Assembly (NCBI RefSeq): GCF_041146795.1
Contig: NC_135184.1
Location: forward strand, 2,505,967 to 2,569,966
Direction of reading: 5' to 3'
DNA: 64,000 bases
Origin: Maylandia zebra
Taxonomy: Eukaryota > Chordata > Actinopteri > Cichliformes > Cichlidae
Under the pieces are notes generated by a model that saw only the letters and a list, made by a program, of their open reading frames with translations, ran no database searches and was not told where the DNA came from. Both the position numbers and the translations under genes were made by a program. Of this stretch, positions 9,594 to 18,377 are shown piece after piece (the stretch's first letter is position 1; each line of letters begins with the position of its first letter).

Positions 9594-12500
9594 TCATGCA
9601 AGTCCCTTTGCATGTCTACTGTGAACTGCATCATCTAAGAACAATAATTCAGCTTTAGCATTTAAAGAGTCAATGAAAGCTGTGGTTAAACCCTGAAATA
9701 ATGATTTGACCACAGTGACAAGGGGATTTCCCAATTCAGCATAGTCTAGCCTTTTTGGTGGCTGGCGACTTCTTTCTGATCTTCGAACAGGAATTTCTTT
9801 GCTTGTTTGTTCATCTCTCTCTTTGTTTACTGTTTCCCTGTCAAATATCAAGTCCTCTCCTTCCTCATCACTCCCTAACATGTCCGAAAGAAGTAGGATT
9901 TGTTCATCCCTCATGTCAGGGCGATCCGTAGAAGGTAAGTCTCTTTCCTTTTCAGGTTCGTCATTTCCGGGTAAGTCTCTTTCCTTTTCAGGTTCGTCAT
10001 TTCCGGCTAAGTCTTCCCCATACAAGGCTTCTCCATAACTCGCAATCTGATTGTCATAAGGTTGGGTATGGTCAGCATGACTGGCTGGAACAACATCGGA
10101 GATGGTGTCTGCACAAGCTGGAGCATTACCAGCCAACTTGTCTTGATCTGCAGTCACATCATCTTGACCAAGACTTGATTTATGGGTCAGCAGAAGATCT
10201 CGCTTGACAATGTACGCCGAGTCATTTGGCACTGATCTATCTGCAAACCAGTGGACTGAAACAATATCATCCTCGTCCGAGGGGTGATCTGCTCTTTCAT
10301 TGTCTTTCTGAGTGGTCCGTCGCGTTCTGGGCCTTTTCTTGGGTTCTGGTTGTTCAGGTTTCACTTCCTTGGCTGCAGAGAGGAACCCACAAGGGAGTAA
10401 GAGGTCTCTGTGTAGGGTGCGTATGGGGCCATCCCCGCCCTCTGGTTTAACGGTGTAGACAGGGAGGTCTCCAGCTCGTTTCACCACCACATGGACGGTC
10501 TGCTCCCATTTATCGGCGAGTTTGTGTTTTCCTCGAATGCGTATGTTCCTGACCAGCACTCGGTCCCCGATTTCCAAGGTAGATGTGGTCACATGTTTGT
10601 CAAATCTGGTTTTGTTCCTTTCGGCTACCTTTGCAGCACTCCGTGTAGCTATTCTATAGCTCTCCTCAAGATGGGATTTGAGGTCCTTAACATATTGGGA
10701 GTGTGACTTGTTTTGTTGTTCTCTCACAGGTAAACCGAAAGCCAAATCGACAGGCAACCGTGGCTGACGCCCAAACATCAGCTCATACGGTGTGAATCCA
10801 GTTACCTCGTTCTTGGTACAGTTGTACGCATGAACTAAAGGCTTTACAAAATCCTTCCAATGTGACTTGTCTTTGTTCTCCAGAGTTCCAAGCATACTTA
10901 AGAGTGTTCGGTTAAAACGCTCCACCGGGTTGCCCCTGGGGTGGTACGGCGTAGTCCGAATCTTCTGTATGCCTGCTACTTCACACAGCCCCTTGATCAA
11001 CTGAGACTCAAAATCAGGCCCTTGATCGCTGTGTAATTTTTCAGGAATGCCATAGTGTACTATGAAATGGTCCCACAGACACTTTGCGACAGTCCGAGCT
11101 TTTTGGTTCGATGTTGGGATAGCGACTGCATATTTAGTAAAATGATCTGTGATGACAAGAACATCTTTCACATTACTGCTGTCTGGTTCAATGGATAGGA
11201 AATCCATGCAGACTAGCTCGAGGGGTCTTGTCGTCATGATATTCACCAAAGGTGCAGCCTTCTCAGGTAACGTTTTCCTGCGCACACACCTGTGGCAGGT
11301 CTTTATCTTTTTCTCCACATCTGAGGACATTCTTGGCCAATAGAACCTGGCTCTGACCAGATCGAGTGTGCGCTCTATTCCCATATGACCCATATTGTCA
11401 TGTAGGCTTGTCAACACAGACTCTCGCAGGTCTTCAGGTAAGACCAACTGGTAATGTTCATTACCGCCTTCTCTTCGTGTTCTGTAGAGAATGTCATTGC
11501 ACAGCTCGAACCTGTTCAACTCTCTCAGCAACAGGACTACGTCTGGAAGTTCTTTCCTCAATGTGGGAGGGGGTTTCTCCCCACTCTCCATCTGGGTAAT
11601 AACATGTCTGATGCACCGATCAGATCTCTGGCTGTCTCTGAGATCTGCCGGTGACAGGTGGGGAATGATGTGTAAGCCTCCCAATGTTTCTTCCTGCTCA
11701 AAGCTGTCAGGTATAGCATCTCCAGAAATGGCAAGACTTTCGACAAGGGTTATACCTGCATCATCACCCAAAGCTTCAGAGGTGGTTGAATGATAAACAA
11801 ACTGTCTCTCACAGATAGCATGAACAACGTCCTGATCGACTGAGTCAATATTGTCTGGATCTGACAGATGTTGTTTTGCGAACTGGCATATCCGGTCTCT
11901 CTCTTTTTGAGATGTAAGGTCATCAGGTAGCCTGCCATGAGGACGACGCGAGAGTCCATCGGCATCTCCATTTTGTTTTCCAGAACGATACTGGAGTCTG
12001 AAATTGAAGGTAGAGAGGGACGCCAACCACCTGTAACTGGTTGCATCGAGTTTTGCTGAGGTGAGGATGTAGGTCAGAGGGTTTGAGTCTGTGACAACGG
12101 TGAACTGATTGCCATAGAGGTAGTCACTCAGCTTCTCTGTTACAGCCCACTTTAAAGCCAAAAACTCGAGCTTATGTGCTGGATAGCGGGACTCACTACT
12201 TGACAAACCTCTACTCGCATAGGCGATAACCCGCAGCTGTCCCTCCTGCTCCTGGTATAAGGCTGCTCCAAGGCCCGTAGTGCTCGCATCCGTATGAAGG
12301 ATGTAAGGCAGCTTTGGGTCAGCAAAGGCCAGGACTGGAGGCGACGTTAGCTTGTCAATGATAGTCTCAAATGCTTTCTGGCATGCAGGGGTCCACCGTC
12401 CATAAAACGGCTCCTTTGGATCATGATACTGATTACTCCTCCCTTTTGATTTGCAATGCTTCCTCAGTGGTGGATAACCGGACGTTAGATCGTTCAGCGG

Positions 12501-14342
12501 TTTCACAATACTTGAGTAGCCTTTAACAAACCGTCTGTAATATCCACAGAACCCAAGGAAGGATCTCAGCTCCTTAAGGTTCTGAGGGACTGGCCAAGTT
12601 TTAAGTGTGGCTGTCTTTTCTGGGTCAGTTTCTACTCCGTGTTGAGAAACAACATGCCCCAAGTACCGAACTGAGGACTGGAAGAACTTGCACTTCTCGG
12701 GGGACAGCTTTAAGCCATACTCCTTTAAGCGTTCCAGGACTTTCATGAGTCTGGCTTCATGCTCCTCAAGGGTTTTCGAGAAAACTATGAGATCATCCAG
12801 GAAAACAACAACTTCCTTCAGATTTATGTCTCCCATGCATCTCTCCATAAGCCTCTGAAAAGTACTTGGCGCGTTTGTCACTCCCTGTGGCATACGGTTG
12901 AACTCCCAGAAACCTAGTGGACAGACAAAGGCAGTCTTGGGCTTGTCACTCTCTGCAACTTCGATCTGATAATAGCCGGATTTAAGATCGAGTGTACTGA
13001 ACCACTTGGAACCTGAGAGTGCGGTGAAGGTGTCATCCAGTCTTGGGAGGGCGTATGCATCTTTCACTGTTTGTAAGTTTAACTTACGGTAGTCAACACA
13101 CAGACGTACCTGACCGTTCTTCTTCCTGACCACAACAATTGGCGAAGAGAATGGGGACTCGCTCTCGCGGATTACTCCAGTTGCGAGAAGCTCTTGCAAA
13201 TGCTTTCGAACAGCCTCTATGTCGTGCGGGTGAATCGGTCGGGCTCTGTGTTTGAATGGTGTCTCATCTGATAGCTTAATGTGGTGTTTGACCTTGTCCG
13301 TCCTTCCAAAATCCAGATCAGTCTGGGCGAAGACCTCTGGCATACTGCTCAGCTTTTGAGTAATGCGGTCTTTCCAGTCAGAAGGGATGGGAGAGTCGGC
13401 AAAGTCAAATGTCACACTAGAGGTCCTGGATGGTTCACACTCTGATGGCTCACTCACAATTTGGTTGTGAGATAGGACAGTCTGTATTGCACTGAGTTCT
13501 GCAATCACACTCTTTGCTGGGATGGTAATGTCATGCTCTGACTCATTGGAAACTACTACAGGTAGCTTGCACAACTGGTTATTTGGCAAGTCAAGGAGAC
13601 AGGTTTGCACCAAAAGCCCCCCAGGCAGGGAAGATACTGAAGGATATTCCAACAGGGCAGATCTCTCAGTGTAAAATTCCTTGATTGATACTGTCCCCTC
13701 AAGAACAACTGTTTTCCCAGCTGGGACGTTCACTTCATCCTTGCCACGCATCCTCACTAATCCAACGTTTTCATCTGAACCTTGCTTTTGCCGCAACTCC
13801 AGTACTTTGAGTACGGTTCTGTACCCATGAGGAATGGGATGGTAGCCCTCTGGGTTTGCCTCTCTGTACATTTCATACACTACATCAAGAGTGTTTGTTC
13901 CTATCAATACACAAGACTTCGTTAATGTCCCGGTGTCTGGGACTACTAGAGCTAGCGTTTTGACTTCTAGTTCAGCACCAAGAAAGTCTTTAGGAAAGGT
14001 GATTCCAATCTCAACATAACCCAGGTAAGGTACAAGCTGCCCATTGGCCCCTTCAACCTCCAGAAGGTCATGTAGTGGCTCTATCTGTTGCTCAGACAAA
14101 TACTGGTCATAGTAGGACTTGGTGACAGTGGTCACTTGAGAACCTGTGTCAAGGAGACAACTGCACACCTTACCTTTGATCGTGACTTGACCTGTACTCT
14201 TTGTGCCTATGAGCCTCTTAGGTAGTCTGAAAGGTTGTTCTCCAACATGGGATTGCCTCAAAGTGGCCTGTGCTCTTGGTTTAGCTTGACTTCCAGATTT
14301 AGCGGGACGATGTTGACCTGCTTCAGTCCCAGTTTGCCCCAC
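9594..14342 (-). CDS. pol: Gypsy pol polyprotein (PR-RT-RNase H-IN)
   Basis: About 1,580 residues in Ty3/Gypsy order. Protease motif LLDTGSQVTTV is near residue 63. RT has CVDYRKLN and the catalytic VVFLDDLIVFS. RNase H has LHTDASTTGLGAALY and the later VTDSNPLTYIL. Integrase has an H-H-C-C zinc domain (GHMGIERTL to CHRCVRRK) and a DDE core: D in CMDFLSIEP, D in HSDQGPDF, E in NPVERFNRTLL. The C-terminal tail is acidic with a direct repeat of 12 residues (GNDEPEKERDLP twice). There is no ATG at the 5' end; position 14342 is a GTG. The frame opens only at 14369, just upstream of the gag stop, so a -1 frameshift from gag is likely. No disabling mutation seen. Confidence 0.95.
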   Translation of the reverse strand: MGQTGTEAGQHRPAKSGSQAKPRAQATLRQSHVGEQPFRLPKRLIGTKSTGQVTIKGKVCSCLLDTGSQVTTVTKSYYDQYLSEQQIEPLHDLLEVEGANGQLVPYLGYVEIGITFPKDFLGAELEVKTLALVVPDTGTLTKSCVLIGTNTLDVVYEMYREANPEGYHPIPHGYRTVLKVLELRQKQGSDENVGLVRMRGKDEVNVPAGKTVVLEGTVSIKEFYTERSALLEYPSVSSLPGGLLVQTCLLDLPNNQLCKLPVVVSNESEHDITIPAKSVIAELSAIQTVLSHNQIVSEPSECEPSRTSSVTFDFADSPIPSDWKDRITQKLSSMPEVFAQTDLDFGRTDKVKHHIKLSDETPFKHRARPIHPHDIEAVRKHLQELLATGVIRESESPFSSPIVVVRKKNGQVRLCVDYRKLNLQTVKDAYALPRLDDTFTALSGSKWFSTLDLKSGYYQIEVAESDKPKTAFVCPLGFWEFNRMPQGVTNAPSTFQRLMERCMGDINLKEVVVFLDDLIVFSKTLEEHEARLMKVLERLKEYGLKLSPEKCKFFQSSVRYLGHVVSQHGVETDPEKTATLKTWPVPQNLKELRSFLGFCGYYRRFVKGYSSIVKPLNDLTSGYPPLRKHCKSKGRSNQYHDPKEPFYGRWTPACQKAFETIIDKLTSPPVLAFADPKLPYILHTDASTTGLGAALYQEQEGQLRVIAYASRGLSSSESRYPAHKLEFLALKWAVTEKLSDYLYGNQFTVVTDSNPLTYILTSAKLDATSYRWLASLSTFNFRLQYRSGKQNGDADGLSRRPHGRLPDDLTSQKERDRICQFAKQHLSDPDNIDSVDQDVVHAICERQFVYHSTTSEALGDDAGITLVESLAISGDAIPDSFEQEETLGGLHIIPHLSPADLRDSQRSDRCIRHVITQMESGEKPPPTLRKELPDVVLLLRELNRFELCNDILYRTRREGGNEHYQLVLPEDLRESVLTSLHDNMGHMGIERTLDLVRARFYWPRMSSDVEKKIKTCHRCVRRKTLPEKAAPLVNIMTTRPLELVCMDFLSIEPDSSNVKDVLVITDHFTKYAVAIPTSNQKARTVAKCLWDHFIVHYGIPEKLHSDQGPDFESQLIKGLCEVAGIQKIRTTPYHPRGNPVERFNRTLLSMLGTLENKDKSHWKDFVKPLVHAYNCTKNEVTGFTPYELMFGRQPRLPVDLAFGLPVREQQNKSHSQYVKDLKSHLEESYRIATRSAAKVAERNKTRFDKHVTTSTLEIGDRVLVRNIRIRGKHKLADKWEQTVHVVVKRAGDLPVYTVKPEGGDGPIRTLHRDLLLPCGFLSAAKEVKPEQPEPKKRPRTRRTTQKDNERADHPSDEDDIVSVHWFADRSVPNDSAYIVKRDLLLTHKSSLGQDDVTADQDKLAGNAPACADTISDVVPASHADHTQPYDNQIASYGEALYGEDLAGNDEPEKERDLPGNDEPEKERDLPSTDRPDMRDEQILLLSDMLGSDEEGEDLIFDRETVNKERDEQTSKEIPVRRSERSRQPPKRLDYAELGNPLVTVVKSLFQGLTTAFIDSLNAKAELLFLDDAVHSRHAKGLA

Positions 14343-14356
14343 AACTGAGACTGCGT

Positions 14357-14369
14357 CTAAAAATCCTGG
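14357..14369 (-). promoter_or_regulatory. probable -1 ribosomal frameshift site
   Basis: On the minus strand the gag frame ends gat-ttt-tag. The pol frame is -1 and opens right after a tga at 14370-14372. Only four codons of overlap remain, so slipping must occur on T TTT TAG. This is an unusual slip site because the stop codon itself is in the A site. Confidence 0.5.
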
Positions 14370-16051
14370 TCAGCAGATGGAGTGTTTTGCATCTCCCAAA
14401 TGCGACGCTTCTCTCTCAATTGCTTCCTCTTATCAGCGACAAGAGTGGGGTCTGGGTCATTACTGCAACTTGCTGAGATGTGGCCATCCTGACCACACTT
14501 GAAGCAGTACCATGGTTTTGGCTGGGTGCTCTGCCGCAAGTTGGCAGGCTTCGCACTTGTGACCTTGATGCTAGGTGTTGCCATAGCCATCTCACGTAAA
14601 TCACACTCGGCCTTGTCCTTAGGCTTCGAGCTTTTCTTCTGTTTCTTTGCCATCAAATTAGTAAGCTGACTCTGTAGGGATGCAACTTGCTTCCTCAGAT
14701 CTGTCAACGGGTCAGAATCAGATTGAGTCACTGCCTGTAGCTCACTACAGGTGCAAGTCTTTTGACAGTGCGCCACAACCCGCTGCCGGGTTGAGCCAAG
14801 GTGTTTCTTCATCCGTGTAGCTTTAGCTGCCAGTCTATCTTCTTCTGTCCGGAGCATTAATAGAAGTTCTGAGAATGTTGGGGGTTGGCTTTTCTTGTTT
14901 TCAAGATTAAGATCTGAGAGCAAGGTGTGGTCCCAACATCCACGACAAAACTGCTTGAGAATGTGTTTATCGGCATCCCCAGCAGAGACTCCTCCCCTCT
15001 TCAGAGTAAGGTTCAATGCGCCCTGAAGACGGCAGAGGTACGCAGAGGCCTTTTCACCAGGATCCTGAAGAGTGTTCATGAATTGGGCGAAAAGCTCCTC
15101 TCCATCTTCCACTGTTCCAAAAGCTGCATCCAACAACTGAAGGTAAGTCTCAGGTGTAGCTTCTGGGCTCAGTCTGTTGACAATGTCAGCTGCAGGGGAC
15201 AACAAGCTCTCAAAGATCTTTCTAGATTTTTGAAGTTCAGACATGGCAGGGTCTTTCCTGAGAAGTTCGACATGTGAACGCCATGTGTCATAATCTGTCT
15301 CACCGCTGGGTCTGGGGATCCTGCCAGAGAATGACCGGAGTCTCATTGGAGAATATGAATGTGCAATCAAGTCATCTTTCTTCACGATGTGTTCCACAAT
15401 GACTTTCTGAATTTCAGGTGGGTTGAAACTGTTTGCCGCACTAAATGGGCTCTTTTTGAAATCAACAGGTAGGTGTGGCTCCGCACCACCTTGAATCAAT
15501 CCTACCTGGGGTGGATCTTCAGAAAACTGCTGGCGTGCAATCTCAGAAGTTTCAAGAGAGGGGTGAAGCTGGTTCTCCCTGTCTGGATCATCAACTTGCA
15601 TGGAGGAGAGCATACATTCATCATCGATCTCTGAACTCCCAATGATTTCACTGATCTCTGTCATCATCGACTTCAGTACCTCTTCAAAACTTTTGCCACT
15701 CAGTTTTGCCACCTGCTTTATTTCATCTAAGTAGGACTTAGTAGCACTGCCACCCACCTTGGCAGTGTAAACGCTGGAGAGAGCTCTTACATGGTATTTT
15801 ACACCGGGCTTCCCTTCAACTTCATATGTGTATGGCAAAAGATCAGTTAAGGCATCAATGGCGTTACCACTTCGGTACTCGACGATCAGGTTTTTGAAAA
15901 ATTCTGAGTTTGGATCTACAACTGGGACGGCTCTAAAGGTACCATACTGCTTCAAAAAGTCAAGAACCCCTTCATCATCCGATGAATTGAGTGTACCACT
16001 AACAATTACTGCATTGGGGACTTTGATACCTGAGCTCAATACAAAATCCAT
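14357..16051 (-). CDS. gag: Gypsy gag, PNMA-like
   Basis: 564 residues. The N-terminal part (residues about 1-120) resembles the N-terminal domain of PNMA proteins, with patterns such as VIVSGTLNSSDDEGVLDFL and YEVEGKPGVKYHV. The middle (about 245-410) matches the PNMA/Gag capsid pattern, with YDTWRSHVELLRKDP and later RLQGALNLTLKRGG. A single CCHC zinc knuckle is near residue 515 (CFKCGQDGHISASC). The gag stop is tag at 14357-14359. Vertebrate PNMA genes are thought to be domesticated gag genes, and this element looks like a living relative; that is inference from remembered patterns. The start is the first ATG, 104 bases inside the 5' LTR. Confidence 0.88.
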   Translation of the reverse strand: MDFVLSSGIKVPNAVIVSGTLNSSDDEGVLDFLKQYGTFRAVPVVDPNSEFFKNLIVEYRSGNAIDALTDLLPYTYEVEGKPGVKYHVRALSSVYTAKVGGSATKSYLDEIKQVAKLSGKSFEEVLKSMMTEISEIIGSSEIDDECMLSSMQVDDPDRENQLHPSLETSEIARQQFSEDPPQVGLIQGGAEPHLPVDFKKSPFSAANSFNPPEIQKVIVEHIVKKDDLIAHSYSPMRLRSFSGRIPRPSGETDYDTWRSHVELLRKDPAMSELQKSRKIFESLLSPAADIVNRLSPEATPETYLQLLDAAFGTVEDGEELFAQFMNTLQDPGEKASAYLCRLQGALNLTLKRGGVSAGDADKHILKQFCRGCWDHTLLSDLNLENKKSQPPTFSELLLMLRTEEDRLAAKATRMKKHLGSTRQRVVAHCQKTCTCSELQAVTQSDSDPLTDLRKQVASLQSQLTNLMAKKQKKSSKPKDKAECDLREMAMATPSIKVTSAKPANLRQSTQPKPWYCFKCGQDGHISASCSNDPDPTLVADKRKQLREKRRIWEMQNTPSADQDF

Positions 16052-16154
16052 CTTGTGGCAATAGCAAAAGATGTTTCAATGACAATACACACTTTAAGGA
16101 GGTTTCACTGCTGATATTCATGCACCAAAGAGCTCCTGGCTGGCTCGCCACTTT

Positions 16155-18038
16155 TGTAGCACTTACGTGGAGTTACATAAAGTACCGATGGATTATTACC
16201 AAAGTAATAAGCAATTTGGGCTAGTGTCAGAAGACTGAGAACGACTCTTAGAGCTCTGGTACACGAATGGCAGAGAAACCAGACAAACACAGTTATGTGG
16301 CTTTAAAAGTACTTTAGTGATGTTAAGCCTTGTAAAAGAAATTTGTAAACAACACAGTATTACAACAGGTTTTAACAGAATGTCAAGTATAAAAATTTCC
16401 CCCAAAGTAGCAAAAAAAAAATAGAATTAAATAAAATTGTGCACAAGTAAAAGAATTAGTCTTTTTTAAGTCCAAATGGTACCGGTGGGGCCCGTAGAAT
16501 TCGTCTGACAAGGAGTGTGTGTGTGATTGTCTGTCCTACCGTACTACTTGTACAGTAGAGGATTGTAGTCCATCAATGTGCAAATGAGTGTGCGTGTACA
16601 TGTATATCGTCTCCTAGGATCTTGGGTTGGCTCGCCATCCAGTGAACACTGGAACACTCTGGGTTCTGGAATCGCTGACCTGGTCTTTGGATTCGTCCCA
16701 TATAAAAACCTGACCTATAAACAATGGCCAAATATATGTCACGTGCCCTTTAAGGATAACTCTCACAAATTAAACTAAAGTAGTGTCACAGTGCAGTAAC
16801 TACTATTCAGATCAGCTATCATCAATTCAATCATCATCAGTTCAGTCATGTTGTACAACATTAAAATATCAAGTTTCAAAGGTTAAAGTATCAATATCCA
16901 AAATTTCACAGTATCAAGGTTCAATTATTTGTAACCTGCAGTAACATTAAAGATTATCTACAAGGTTTTAAACATTCAGGAATTATAGTCACCATATAAT
17001 TCACTTTCATTGTAAACATTAATTACATCGATCAAAATAACTCACTGTACATATATATCTAATCACAAATAAATAAGTATATTACCCCTTTTAAGAAATG
17101 GAATAATATGCAAATGCTTATCAGAAATTGAACAAAGTGCAAATAATCAATTTCAATAACACGTAAACACAAGGACTCAGTCCACAAATAGGAGTATTAA
17201 AATAGACGTGCTTAATCCCGCTTGTACCATAGGCCTACCAGTACAAGTGGAAATACACTAAAAATTACCTCCAAGTGTTCAATACTGAGTATTGTAAAAC
17301 AACTGATTGACATCAAAATTTAAACAGGAAGCAGGATAAAGTCTGATTACAATTATCTCTCATAAAGTTATTTTTAACTGCTTTAACCATTTACAGCTTT
17401 TCACATGTTAATGACTTAGTTAACGATCTAACTAGCATAACAACAGCGTTTCAGAGACATCGAACAACTGTACCCACACTCCGCACATCACGTGTCTGAT
17501 TAGCCACATTTAGCTTACCGCCGTCGAGTGGATGCTCAGCATTTACATGGAGCCACAGCTCAGTAAACCCTCCGGTTTCGCTCTGCCCTTGACAACAACA
17601 AGTGCAAATACATAATTTGTGAAAAATATCAGTTTAGATGGTATTTCTTTTAACTCGTTAGAGGTTAATTTCTCCAGCTTACCGATAACAAAAGTTTTAG
17701 TCCGTCTGCTCTGTTCGGCTGTAGAAGCAAGAGACTGAAAACTTGGGAGCTGGTACTAAGGAGGGACAAGAGCTGCCTAGAGCTTCACCGATTGGCTGAC
17801 ATGTGAGGAGTGGAGTAAAACAATAGGCTCTCATCAGAGCTCATCAACCCTCTGAGAAACTTAACCCTTGTTTGACCAGAGCATATCATATATAATCTGC
17901 ATCCCTTCTATGTTTAAATAATTATTTTGATCTCATTTCACTTTCATTAACCGGGACAGTAAGAACAGAACAATGAACATTAAATGTTTTAATTTTTCTT
18001 CTCTTTCTGTTTGAGATGATTTTAGGAACTGGGTTACA
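16155..18038 (-). repeat. 5' LTR of the Gypsy element
   Basis: Right copy of the 1,884-bp LTR. It begins TGTAACCC and ends GTGCTACA on the minus strand. Confidence 0.92.
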
Positions 18039-18098
18039 CATAGGTTCATTAACATATGACGTCTACATACACACAAAGAGTACCTTGCCTTTGTGTGT

Positions 18099-18112
<14 letters not shown>

Positions 18113-18147
<35 letters not shown>
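18113..18147. repeat. 35-base poly-G run after (GT)n
   Basis: Follows about ten GT units in the left LTR of the host element. The same place in the right LTR (25023-25028) has only 6 G, so the run expanded or is a sequencing artefact. Confidence 0.9.
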
Positions 18148-18148
<1 letters not shown>

Positions 18149-18377
18149 CAGAGTGTGACCCCACAAATAACTTCCCTAAACCTGCTGGTCTGGAAGTCCA
18201 ACAGTTCATCTAAACAAGAGGCACTTAGCCTAAAACAGATATAGCCACGTTTATCCTACCATAAAACAATAAGACAAGGTACGACCTCTTCTTATGCTCC
18301 CAGGATGTAGGTGTGCATTCCAGTGTGGAATACACACCAAGCCTTTGCAGCCTGTTAAAGATCACACATCCTATCAC

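Larger units (their letters stand above)
7694..18038 (-). mobile_element. Ty3/Gypsy LTR retrotransposon, apparently intact
   Basis: LTRs of equal length (1,884 bp) at 7694-9577 and 16155-18038, identical wherever I compared them, with TG...CA ends. The target duplication is cata (7690-7693 and 18039-18042). The empty site survives in the right LTR of the host element at about 24949-24958 (atatgcatag). A purine tract (complement of 9578-9588, aagaggggaggg) sits directly before the 3' LTR. A TGG-starting primer site (complement near 16138-16151) follows the 5' LTR after a few bases. The element carries intact gag and pol on the minus strand. Equal LTRs and open frames point to very recent insertion. 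Confidence 0.93.

Noticed and set aside
9799-11793. Plus-strand frames opposite Gypsy pol
   Set aside because: Shadows of the intact minus-strand polyprotein.
18016-18244. Glycine-rich frames over the poly-G run
   Set aside because: Low-complexity translation of (GT)n and G35.
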